DNA from: an uncultured Eubacteriales bacterium
Lineage (GTDB): Bacteria > Bacillota > Clostridia > Oscillospirales > CAG-272
Direction of reading: 5' to 3'
Length of the DNA: 13,244 nt
NCBI GenBank assembly: GCA_934446285.1
Contig: CAKSEI010000021.1
Coordinates: 1 to 13,244 of the forward strand
Numbering within the stretch: position 1 is the stretch's first letter; each line of letters begins with the position of its first letter. Below the pieces are notes generated by a model, which was given only the letters and a program-made list of their open reading frames with translations, searched no databases and had not been told where the DNA came from. Position numbers and translations under genes: made by a program. Below are positions 7,056 through 13,053 of this stretch, piece after piece.

Positions 7056-7367
7056 TTATTGCGGCGTAAAACCTATGCCGCTGCGAATATAATCCTCTAT
7101 GCTCCCGGCGTCCTCCGCCTTGCCGTGTCTGTCGGGAATGCAGGTGACAAGCGGGCGCGTGTGAGTCTGTTTAAACCGGTCTATGCCGACCTTTGCCGCG
7201 GCATATATTTTCTCCGTTACCATCACCACGGCGTATTCGCCGTGCGATGCAATACCGTCGAGAGCCTTGAGGGCTGCGTCCGCGTCGCCCGTTACCATGC
7301 CGTCGACCCCGGCGAGCCTCATACCCTCGTATGTCTCGGTATTATCGGAAATAAGATATAGCTTCAT
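7056..7367 (-). CDS. atpF: V-type ATP synthase subunit F (rotor, regulatory)
   Basis: Subunit F binds subunit D in the central stalk and can stimulate or restrain ATP hydrolysis. The 103-residue protein has the expected small alpha/beta fold: MKLYLISDNTETYEGMRLAG (1-20) forms the first strand and helix, VVMVTEKIY (47-55) a central strand, and PLVTCIPDRHG (72-82) the next strand, with a C-terminal helix SIEDYIRSGIGF (89-100) that would insert towards the head. The start overlaps the subunit K stop by one base (TAATG), indicating tight coupling. Length and the TEKI and IPD motifs make this a confident match. In E. hirae nomenclature the equivalent gene is ntpG. Confidence 0.92.
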   Translation of the reverse strand: MKLYLISDNTETYEGMRLAGVDGMVTGDADAALKALDGIASHGEYAVVMVTEKIYAAAKVGIDRFKQTHTRPLVTCIPDRHGKAEDAGSIEDYIRSGIGFTPQ

Positions 7368-7801
7368 TAAAGCTTAGAGAGAATCTGGATTGATATAAGC
7401 ATTCCGTAAAGGGCAATACCCTCGGCAAGAGCGACGAATATAAGCGCCTTACCGAATATCTCCGGCTTTTCGCTCAGAGCACCGATGGCTGCCGTCGCCG
7501 ATGAAGAAACGGCAAAGCCCGCGGCGATACAGGAGCAGCCCGTAACTAAAGCAGCCGCGATAAGTCCGAGGCTGTAGCCTATACCGGAGTTGTCCTGAGC
7601 AGAAGCTGCGGTCTCGGCGACCTCCTGTGAGTCACCGTCGGCAGCAAAAGCACCTACGGCAAATACAGCGATGCAGAGCACGGCAACGCCTGCGATATTA
7701 GCGATAAGCGCTGCCTTTTTGTTCTTTATCACACCCGCGGAGCAGAGCGCAAGCGGAAGAAGCATAAGTGCGAAAAGTGCGATTACGATAAGTGAGTACA
7801 T
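7367..7801 (-). CDS. atpK: V-type ATP synthase subunit K (c-ring proteolipid)
   Basis: This membrane proteolipid forms the rotating ring that carries ions. The 144-residue protein has four hydrophobic segments: about 2-22, 31-55, 74-98 and 116-142. The last two form a typical c-type hairpin with SSSATAAIGALSEKPEIFGKALIF (100-123) in the loop and the likely ion-binding Glu127 in ALAEGIALYG. The first two show no clear copy of the c-hairpin, in contrast to E. hirae NtpK, whose halves are visibly duplicated. They are followed by an Ala/Ser/Glu-rich linker (54-72), and AVGAFA-AD at 48-55 resembles a signal peptidase site. I recall similar K subunits from other Clostridia, so this looks like a lineage-specific form and not damage. 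Start: AGGAG 10 bases before the ATG, 24 bases after the subunit I stop. The usual Na+ ligand pattern is not obvious, so the ion is unresolved. Confidence 0.92.
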   Translation of the reverse strand: MYSLIVIALFALMLLPLALCSAGVIKNKKAALIANIAGVAVLCIAVFAVGAFAADGDSQEVAETAASAQDNSGIGYSLGLIAAALVTGCSCIAAGFAVSSSATAAIGALSEKPEIFGKALIFVALAEGIALYGMLISIQILSKL

Positions 7802-7825
7802 TTTCTTTTTCTCCTGTATATAGAA

Positions 7826-9712
7826 TTATTGTATTTCCGGTTCTCTGCCGTCTCCCGTATAGAAACGGCTGAACATTTCGTAAAACTCAAGGCGCAGCGC
7901 CTGAATGCACACTATCATGCCCTCAAATCCTACGACAAAGATGTTTCCTATGACCACGATCACGGGGTTCTGCGTTCCCGCCGAGCCTTGCGCGAGCAGG
8001 AAAACAACGCTCATCATACCGACGTGCGACAGCGCGAAAGCACCGAGACGTATGTACGATATGGTATTTGTGACAAATGAAAGCACAGTCTCGAAAAGCT
8101 CAAAGAAATTCTCGAGGATGTAGTCCGTCCATTTGCCGGGTACAAGCTTCTTTCTCTTCTTCAGCAGGTTTTCAAGCGGCTCTTTGAACATAATGAGCAT
8201 TAAGCACACTCCGATAACGACGCCTATGACCGCCATCGGTATACCGACGGGAATAAAGTCGGCTGCAGAGAGCACGACGAGTATCACCGCCCAGTAGAAA
8301 ATGAGCGCGGCAAGCCCGTTGCCCGAGAAGAGTGCCTTACCCAAATCGTGCTGACGTATGCCGTTCGCGATATTCACGGCAATGCAGAGCGAAATCACAA
8401 CCGCTCCGACGCACACGGCGGCAACGAGCGTGATATTCATATTGTCCCCCTCGTTTACCTTAAAGCCCGGCAATATGTCCTCATATCCGAACACAGAGCC
8501 GTATAAGAAGCCGAAGAGCATCGACGTAATTCCGACGCGTGTAAGAATTCTGCCGATAAACATTTTTTTTGCGAACCACATGACCGCGCCCGCAAGTATG
8601 ATAAGAGCGCCCTGCCCCACGTCTCCGAACATCACTCCGAAGAATAGCATATATGTCAGTGCGACGAGCGGAGTCGGGTCTATCTCCCTGTAGTTGGGCG
8701 CGCCGTACATGCGCACATACTCCTCAAACGGGCGGAAGAACCACGCGTTGTGAAGCACGGTCGGCGGCGGCGACTTTTGCTCGGGAGTCGGATCGGTACA
8801 GGTAAGCTTAACTGCAGAGCAGCGCTCGCCCGCCTCCTTTATAAACTTTTTCGCTGACCTCGCGGGGACATATCCGTAGAGGGTAAAGCCATCCTCAGAG
8901 AATACCGCCTTGCTCTCGAGCGAGTATCCGCGGCGCAGCATCGAGAGAGCGCCGTAAAGCTCGTTTATCTCGCCTGCCGACGTCTTTTTCATTTCCTCCG
9001 CACGGGCACGCAGCTCCTTTAAATGCCCGCCGTCAGATAAGAGCTGCTTTTTGAGATTTTCATACGCCTGTGCGGGTGTGCCGTGGGCGTACTCGGGCAG
9101 CCTGAAGCGCTCAAAGCCGAGTGAATTGAAGAGCGCGTCCGTCTTTTCGCAGTCGTCATCCGTGCATATGCGCACTCCCCAGACCTCGCCCTTGTCACAC
9201 GCTCCGACAAAAAAGAAGAAATCGTCGTTGTCGCGACCGTAGGCGGTGAGCGCATCGTAATTCTCTTTAGGCATGTGACCGAAACGCAGCTTGAAGTGCT
9301 TTAAGGAAAATAAGTCATCAAGGGAAATGTCAAGCCCCGATATATGGCTGAGCTGCTCACAGAGCATTTCCGTCTCGTGAATGCGCTCCTCCGTCTCTTT
9401 TATTCCGTCAAAGACCTCGTGCACGTCAGTCTCAAGTGCTGTAAGGCGCGCGCTTATCGCCTGACCGTCCGAGAGGACCGGCTCCGTTTTCTTCGGCTGT
9501 ACACCGATGAGCGCCGAACATTCATTCAAACGCTGCGTGAGAGGTCCGTATATATCCTGACAAGCCGAGCGCGTATACCCCGCGAGGTCGGGTAAAATCC
9601 CCGCCGCGTCCTCGGCGCAGAAGTCCTCCCGGGAGGCGGCGTAGCCCGCATACGCGGGGAAAGCCGACCGATCGCCCTCAGCCTTTATAAGCTTAAGTTT
9701 TACTACCGACAT
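7826..9712 (-). CDS. atpI: V-type ATP synthase subunit I (membrane stator, a-subunit equivalent)
   Basis: Subunit I provides the stationary ion half-channels facing the proteolipid ring and anchors the peripheral stalks. The 628-residue protein has a soluble N-terminal half (about 1-345) with two coiled-coil arms (about 85-122 and 215-262), then about seven or eight membrane segments from residue 348 onward. Conserved sites are TYMLFFGVMFGDVGQG (353-368), FELFETVLSFVTNTISYIRLGAFALSH in two parts (537-552 and 553-563) with the essential Arg555, and EGMIVCIQALRLEFYEMFSRFY (597-618, Glu597, Arg607). The start overlaps the last 10 bases of subunit C; GGAG lies 8 bases upstream. The last residues, TGDGREPEIQ, match the usual short hydrophilic end. 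Length is near the usual 620-660 and the gene is complete. Confidence 0.95.
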   Translation of the reverse strand: MSVVKLKLIKAEGDRSAFPAYAGYAASREDFCAEDAAGILPDLAGYTRSACQDIYGPLTQRLNECSALIGVQPKKTEPVLSDGQAISARLTALETDVHEVFDGIKETEERIHETEMLCEQLSHISGLDISLDDLFSLKHFKLRFGHMPKENYDALTAYGRDNDDFFFFVGACDKGEVWGVRICTDDDCEKTDALFNSLGFERFRLPEYAHGTPAQAYENLKKQLLSDGGHLKELRARAEEMKKTSAGEINELYGALSMLRRGYSLESKAVFSEDGFTLYGYVPARSAKKFIKEAGERCSAVKLTCTDPTPEQKSPPPTVLHNAWFFRPFEEYVRMYGAPNYREIDPTPLVALTYMLFFGVMFGDVGQGALIILAGAVMWFAKKMFIGRILTRVGITSMLFGFLYGSVFGYEDILPGFKVNEGDNMNITLVAAVCVGAVVISLCIAVNIANGIRQHDLGKALFSGNGLAALIFYWAVILVVLSAADFIPVGIPMAVIGVVIGVCLMLIMFKEPLENLLKKRKKLVPGKWTDYILENFFELFETVLSFVTNTISYIRLGAFALSHVGMMSVVFLLAQGSAGTQNPVIVVIGNIFVVGFEGMIVCIQALRLEFYEMFSRFYTGDGREPEIQ

Positions 9713-10641
9713 ATGATTTTCTCCATAACTGCGTCGGGCTCGACGCCGTATCTTATTCCCTCTGTTATATGTGTAAGGTTTACCAGCTCGTTCTCGGACA
9801 GGATGAGCTGCGCCGCGGGAACTCCCATATCGGCTCTGCCCGCCGTCACCGTGCGGTAGGCTTCTTCATACAGCCTCTTGCAGCCCTCCCTTAGCGACGG
9901 AGCCTTTACCTCTCCCCTCGCCATGCGCAAAAGCTCGGCGTGCGGGGTCGGGGCATAGGGACTGTCGATAAATCCGTCCATCCGCCTGAAATTAAATCTT
10001 GCGCATCTGTCCGCATATGAAATATTGTAAATATCTATCCTCCTGCCTATAAGCTCCCTTACCGCAGAAGCGCTGTCGGTATCAAGCCTGCCCGACACCT
10101 CGCCTAACAGATGAGAATAGTAATTATTATAGCAAATGCTCTCAAAAGCCTGCACATCCGCTTTATCGCGTAAAAGGCAGGCGGCTGCCGCCGCATAGTA
10201 GGACGTCCCCGAAAGAGCCGGGGCAAAGGAAGCGAAATCCGCCGCCCGTGCAAGCTGAGAAAAGTCAACATGCGTGTGACGCAGCAGATATCCGGGCATG
10301 CTGCCGTATTTTTCCCTGCGTCCGCTCTTAACCGCCCATGCCGCGCGAACGACAAAGAGCACCTCGTATCTGCGCAGAAGTTCACGCAGGAATACCCCCG
10401 CCTCGCCGCCCGCGAAGAGCGCGAGCTTTTCGTACTGTGCATAATAAGCACGGCGCAGGGTATATTCGATATCCGAGCGGCGCGCGCTTATCGCGCGTGA
10501 GGAGTATTTCTCAAACTTCGCAAGCTCCGCAATAAGAGAAGAGAGACTGCCGCAGCGGCTCATTCTCTCGTAGTCGGCGCGCGTCGGCATGTCGGCGCGC
10601 ATGGCGCGGCACTTTGCGCTCAGGGCACAGTAGTCAACCAT
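9703..10641 (-). CDS. atpC: V-type ATP synthase subunit C (AC39/d-type stalk socket)
   Basis: Subunit C is a funnel-shaped, mostly helical protein that seats the central stalk on the proteolipid ring. The 312-residue protein is almost wholly helical and lacks membrane segments. The N-terminus YCALSAKCRAMRADMPTRADYERM (4-27) fits the AC39 pattern of an aromatic residue followed by a small-residue and Arg-rich helix and an acidic-aromatic site; similar short repeats (for example around YYNNYYSHLLGEVSGRL and LILSENELVNLTHITEGIRYG) fit its three-fold internal layout. Overall similarity in this family is weak, so the call rests on helical pattern, length (T. thermophilus homologue is about 320) and position between H and I. 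The start overlaps the H stop by 8 bases and has GAGGGCG upstream. Tyr, Arg, Ala and Cys are frequent. The gene ends in TAG, one of only two in the operon. Confidence 0.85.
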   Translation of the reverse strand: MVDYCALSAKCRAMRADMPTRADYERMSRCGSLSSLIAELAKFEKYSSRAISARRSDIEYTLRRAYYAQYEKLALFAGGEAGVFLRELLRRYEVLFVVRAAWAVKSGRREKYGSMPGYLLRHTHVDFSQLARAADFASFAPALSGTSYYAAAAACLLRDKADVQAFESICYNNYYSHLLGEVSGRLDTDSASAVRELIGRRIDIYNISYADRCARFNFRRMDGFIDSPYAPTPHAELLRMARGEVKAPSLREGCKRLYEEAYRTVTAGRADMGVPAAQLILSENELVNLTHITEGIRYGVEPDAVMEKIICR

Positions 10642-10948
10642 TTTTTACAACGCCCTCGAAGAGTGCGTATGCCCACTCGTCGCCGTGCTTTTCGTAAGCT
10701 CTTTTAAGGCGCTCACACGCATCCGCGGATTTCTCGTCCTCAGCGTGCTCCCTCTCGGAGAAGAGCCTGTTCTTTTCTCTCTCCTCCTCGTCGAAGCGCT
10801 CTTTTTCGGCTGCGTTAAGCTCACGCTCGTATTTCGCCGCCTCCTCCTCCGTCTCCTCGGGCATATCCTCGACCGCCTCGCGCGCCTGAGTCTCTATCTC
10901 GGTCGCGTGGCGCTCGGTCTTAAGTATTTCTTTTATGATATCTTCCAT
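10634..10948 (-). CDS. V-type ATP synthase subunit H/G (peripheral stalk coiled coil)
   Basis: A 104-residue, highly charged single-helix protein: Glu, Lys, Arg and Ala dominate from residue 1 to about 90 (EDIIKEILKTERHATEIETQAREAVED), with no membrane segment. This fits the small partner of subunit E in the peripheral stalk (AhaH, NtpF or VatH). The C-terminus WAYALFEGVVKNG (92-104) is a short hydrophobic end. The reading frame is open for 20 codons further upstream, but the ATG at 10948 is chosen because GAGGT lies 5 bases before it, it gives the usual MEDII-like N-terminus, and an earlier start would run far into the UPF0210 gene. Its Shine-Dalgarno overlaps the UPF0210 stop codon (TGAGGT), which suggests coupled translation. 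The call depends on composition and place next to subunit C; sequence in this family is poorly conserved. Confidence 0.8.
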   Translation of the reverse strand: MEDIIKEILKTERHATEIETQAREAVEDMPEETEEEAAKYERELNAAEKERFDEEEREKNRLFSEREHAEDEKSADACERLKRAYEKHGDEWAYALFEGVVKNG

Positions 10949-10955
10949 ATTTACC

Positions 10956-12320
10956 TCAGTTCTTGAGGGAGTGAATGGGCGCGGGAATTCTGCCGCCGCG
11001 CGAGACAAATTTCTCGGGTGAACGGGTATTGAGCGTCATTATCGGTGCACTGCCGAGCAGTCCGCCGTAGCTTACCTCGTCTCCCGCTTTTTTGCCGTAG
11101 GCGGGTATTACCCTCACCGCCGTCGTCTTTGTATTCGCCACTCCTATGGCTATTTCATCGGCAATAATGCCGCATATAACATTTTCGTCCGTGTCTCCGG
11201 GTATAGCTATCATGTCAAGTCCCACGGAGCAAACGGCGGTCATTGCCTCAAGCTTTTCTATGCTGAGAGAACCGCTCTTCACCGCGTCTATCATGCCCGC
11301 GTCCTCGGAAACGGGTATAAAAGCGCCCGAGAGTCCGCCGACATGGCTCGATGCCATGACGCCGCCCTTTTTTACCGCGTCATTGAGCATCATAAGGCAG
11401 GCGGTCGTACCGTGTGCGCCCGTCTGCTCAAGTCCCATTTCCTCGAGTATATGAGCAACCGAATCGCCTATCGCCGGCGTGGGAGCAAGCGACAGGTCGA
11501 CTATTCCGAAAGGTACTCCGAGCCGCTCCGACGCTTCTTTTGCGACAAGCTGACCCATACGCGTTATCTTGAATGCCGTTTTCTTTATGACATCGGCAAG
11601 AGCCGAGAGGTCGCAGTCGCCCGCGCGGCGTATCGCCGAGGCAACGACACCGGGACCCGATACACCGACGTTTATAACACATTCCGGCTCTCCTATTCCG
11701 TGGAAAGCACCCGCCATGAACGGGTTGTCCTCAGGGACATTGGAGAACACCACGAATTTCGCGCAGCCTATGGAGTCCTCATCCTTTGTAAGATACGCGA
11801 GGCGCTTTATCGTCGAGCCCATCCTGCGTACAGCGTCCATATTTATGCCCGCCTTTGTCGACGCGACATTAACGCTTGAGCAAACCTTACCGGTCAGCGA
11901 GAGCGCCTCGGGAATTGACGAGATAAGTGCGTCTGCGCCCGCCGTCATGCCTTTCTGCACGAGAGCGCCGTAGCCGCCTATAAAGTTTATTCCGAGTCCG
12001 TCCGCCGCGCGGTCGAGAGCTTTCGCTATCTTTATAAAGCCGTCGGAATTAAAGCCCGCGCCAATCATGGAAACGGGCGTGACCGACACGCGTTTGTTAA
12101 CTATCGGTATACCGTAGGTATGCTCTATTTCCTCACCCGTGGGCACGAGACGTCCCGCGCAGCGCATAACCTTATCGTAAACCCTGTCGGCTACCCTGTC
12201 GGGGTCGTCCCCGGCGCAGTCGAAAAGCGAGATACCCATGGTTATCGTGCGGATATCGAGATTTTCCTCCTTGAGCATGTTTACCGTCTCAAGGATATCG
12301 TTCATATTAAGCAAAGCCAT
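10956..12320 (-). CDS. UPF0210/DUF711 'PFL family' protein
   Basis: A 454-residue member of the UPF0210 family, whose biochemical role is unknown as far as I know. Diagnostic blocks are LDIRTITMGISLFDC (21-35), IPIVNKRVSVTPVSMI (71-86), INFIGGYGALVQKGM, GAHGTTACLMMLNDAVKKGG, SSHVGGLSGAFIPVSEDAGMI and CSVGLDMIAIPGDT. The family's fold has been grouped with the pyruvate formate-lyase barrel, but I see no C-terminal glycyl-radical motif, so glycyl-radical chemistry should not be assumed. No signal peptide or membrane span; cytoplasmic. The first ATG is chosen because GAGGTG lies 5 bases upstream while the ATG at codon 6 has none, although many homologues start near codon 6. It directly follows the ACT protein gene (9-base gap), the pairing seen across Bacillota (S. 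pneumoniae SP_0238/SP_0239). Here it leads into the ATPase genes after 7 bases. Confidence 0.92.
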   Translation of the reverse strand: MALLNMNDILETVNMLKEENLDIRTITMGISLFDCAGDDPDRVADRVYDKVMRCAGRLVPTGEEIEHTYGIPIVNKRVSVTPVSMIGAGFNSDGFIKIAKALDRAADGLGINFIGGYGALVQKGMTAGADALISSIPEALSLTGKVCSSVNVASTKAGINMDAVRRMGSTIKRLAYLTKDEDSIGCAKFVVFSNVPEDNPFMAGAFHGIGEPECVINVGVSGPGVVASAIRRAGDCDLSALADVIKKTAFKITRMGQLVAKEASERLGVPFGIVDLSLAPTPAIGDSVAHILEEMGLEQTGAHGTTACLMMLNDAVKKGGVMASSHVGGLSGAFIPVSEDAGMIDAVKSGSLSIEKLEAMTAVCSVGLDMIAIPGDTDENVICGIIADEIAIGVANTKTTAVRVIPAYGKKAGDEVSYGGLLGSAPIMTLNTRSPEKFVSRGGRIPAPIHSLKN

Positions 12321-12329
12321 GCGCGCACC

Positions 12330-12599
12330 TCATATCCTGTGCATCGAGTTAAAGATATCCTCGTGCATGGTTCTTATTTCAAGTCCGTTTTCGCCGCCCA
12401 GCTCCGCGAGAGCCTGTGCAAAATCGGTGAAAGGAACGCTCAGCTCGTCACACTCCACAAGCATTATCATGGCGAAATATTCCTTTAACACGCTCTGCGT
12501 TATATCGCTTATATTCGCACCGTACTCACAGCATTTTCCCGCGACCTTTGCGATTATTCCTTTTCCGTCCTTGCCTATGACGGTGATTACAGCTCTCAT
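12330..12599 (-). CDS. ACT-domain protein, UPF0237 family
   Basis: An 89-residue protein made of one ACT domain, a fold that commonly binds amino acids and dimerises to control enzymes. MRAVITVIGKDGKGIIAKVAG (1-21) gives the first strand, the ligand-loop DGKGII and first helix; CEYGANISDITQSVL (24-38) and FAMIMLVECDEL (42-53) give strands two and three; LEIRTMHEDIFNSMHRI ends the protein with the family's short tail. Members almost always stand beside UPF0210, as here, so the ACT protein probably senses a ligand for that partner; this is inference. It is the first gene of the twelve-gene operon. GGAGG lies 8 bases upstream of the ATG and a near-consensus promoter directly precedes it, leaving a leader of only about 23 bases, too short for a riboswitch or attenuator. 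Confidence 0.93.
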   Translation of the reverse strand: MRAVITVIGKDGKGIIAKVAGKCCEYGANISDITQSVLKEYFAMIMLVECDELSVPFTDFAQALAELGGENGLEIRTMHEDIFNSMHRI

Positions 12600-12605
12600 A
12601 TTTTT

Positions 12606-12611
12606 TCCTCC
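12606..12611 (-). promoter_or_regulatory. Shine-Dalgarno of the operon's first gene
   Basis: The - strand reads CGGAGGAAAAAATATG, with GGAGG about 8 bases before the ATG at 12599. It is a strong site and supports this start. Confidence 0.8.
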
Positions 12612-12628
12612 GATTTCAATGATACAAT

Positions 12629-12657
12629 ATTATATACCAAATCGTCCTTTTTTTCAA
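12629..12657 (-). promoter_or_regulatory. Sigma-A promoter of the ACT-UPF0210-V-ATPase-PHP operon
   Basis: On the - strand TTGAAA (12657-12652) and TATAAT (12634-12629) are separated by exactly 17 bases, one mismatch from full consensus in the -35 and none in the -10. Transcription would begin near 12622. No other AT-rich promoter-like sequence is seen between the operon's genes, whose spacings are mostly below 10 bases, so this is probably the main promoter for all twelve genes. No clear operator dyad overlaps it. Confidence 0.85.
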
Positions 12658-12659
12658 GC

Positions 12660-13013
12660 ACCGGCAGCTTTTTTGAAAAAAAGCAGCGCAAAAAATTATC
12701 TGATAACGGACAATTATACAATTGCTTAACCGCACGGCGGGATGATTGTCTTCACGTGCCCTTCCCGCTCTCGGCAGAATATCGCCGCCGAAAAAGCTCC
12801 GGCTTGCGTTTGAGTTTCGCCGTCCCTCCTCATCCCGGTCAAGGGAGGTGGCACTGCAAAGCCGTGACAGAGGGATTGTTACGCCGAAAAACCTTACACA
12901 AGCAAAAAATCAAACATAATCCCGCCCCGCATATGACTTGAAAAGGCACAAACGATACCTCGGTTTCCCGCCGAGCGGGACTCCTTCACCCGCCGATACC
13001 CGCCGATTTTTCA
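12660..13013. other. Gene-free stretch upstream of the operon, including a repeat-like segment
   Basis: No credible gene is seen here. From the operon side it holds an A/T-rich inverted repeat GCTTTTTT/AAAAAAGC (12667-12684), a GC-rich segment with nested inverted repeats at about 12823-12875 (listed separately), and a 6-bp perfect hairpin TCCCGC/GCGGGA (12966-12980). Open frames in this stretch lack ribosome binding sites and family resemblance. Confidence 0.6.
12823..12875. repeat. Repeat-like segment with nested inverted repeats
   Basis: Outer arms TCCCTC (12823-12828) and GAGGGA (12870-12875) enclose a CCTCC/GGAGG pair (12825-12829 and 12844-12848, an alternative to the outer pairing) and a short imperfect hairpin CACTGC-AAA-GCCGTG (12852-12866). 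The composition and the phrases AAGGGAGGTGGCAC and GAGGGATTGTT resemble short intergenic repeats I recall in many copies in Oscillospiraceae-type genomes. Only one copy is in this window, so the repeat status is inferred from memory and not shown by the sequence. Confidence 0.4.
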
Positions 13014-13014
13014 A

Positions 13015-13042
13015 ACAAAAAAGCCCCGCCGCAGCGAAGCTT
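13015..13042 (-). terminator. Intrinsic terminator of rpsR
   Basis: On the - strand AAGCTTCGC, a TGCG loop and GCGGGGCTT form a 9-bp stem (13042-13021) in which two of the pairs are U-G wobbles; the stem runs directly into TTTTTTG. It lies 11 bases after the rpsR stop codon, so it should separate the ribosomal protein transcript from the downstream operon. Confidence 0.85.
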
Positions 13043-13053
13043 TCTCGGTTTTG

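Noticed and set aside
6318..7361. A 347-codon open frame on the + strand, opposite subunits A, E and F
   Set aside because: It runs antisense to three clear ATPase genes, has no ribosome binding site and no family resemblance. It is a by-product of codon bias in the real genes.
10949..11008. Upstream extension of the subunit H gene to a 124-residue protein
   Set aside because: The added 20 residues lie inside the UPF0210 gene and lack a ribosome site, whereas the ATG at 10948 has GAGGT and a normal N-terminus.
12600..12660. Riboswitch or attenuator ahead of the ACT gene, prompted by its ACT domain
   Set aside because: The predicted start of transcription leaves a leader of only about 23 bases, with no room for such a structure.
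12667..12684. A/T-rich inverted repeat GCTTTTTT/AAAAAAGC as a terminator
   Set aside because: The stem is almost all A-T with a 2-base loop, and rpsR already has a much better terminator at 13015-13042.
12238..12729. A 163-codon + strand frame over the ACT gene and the operon promoter
   Set aside because: It crosses a near-consensus promoter and a certain gene on the other strand and has no ribosome binding site.
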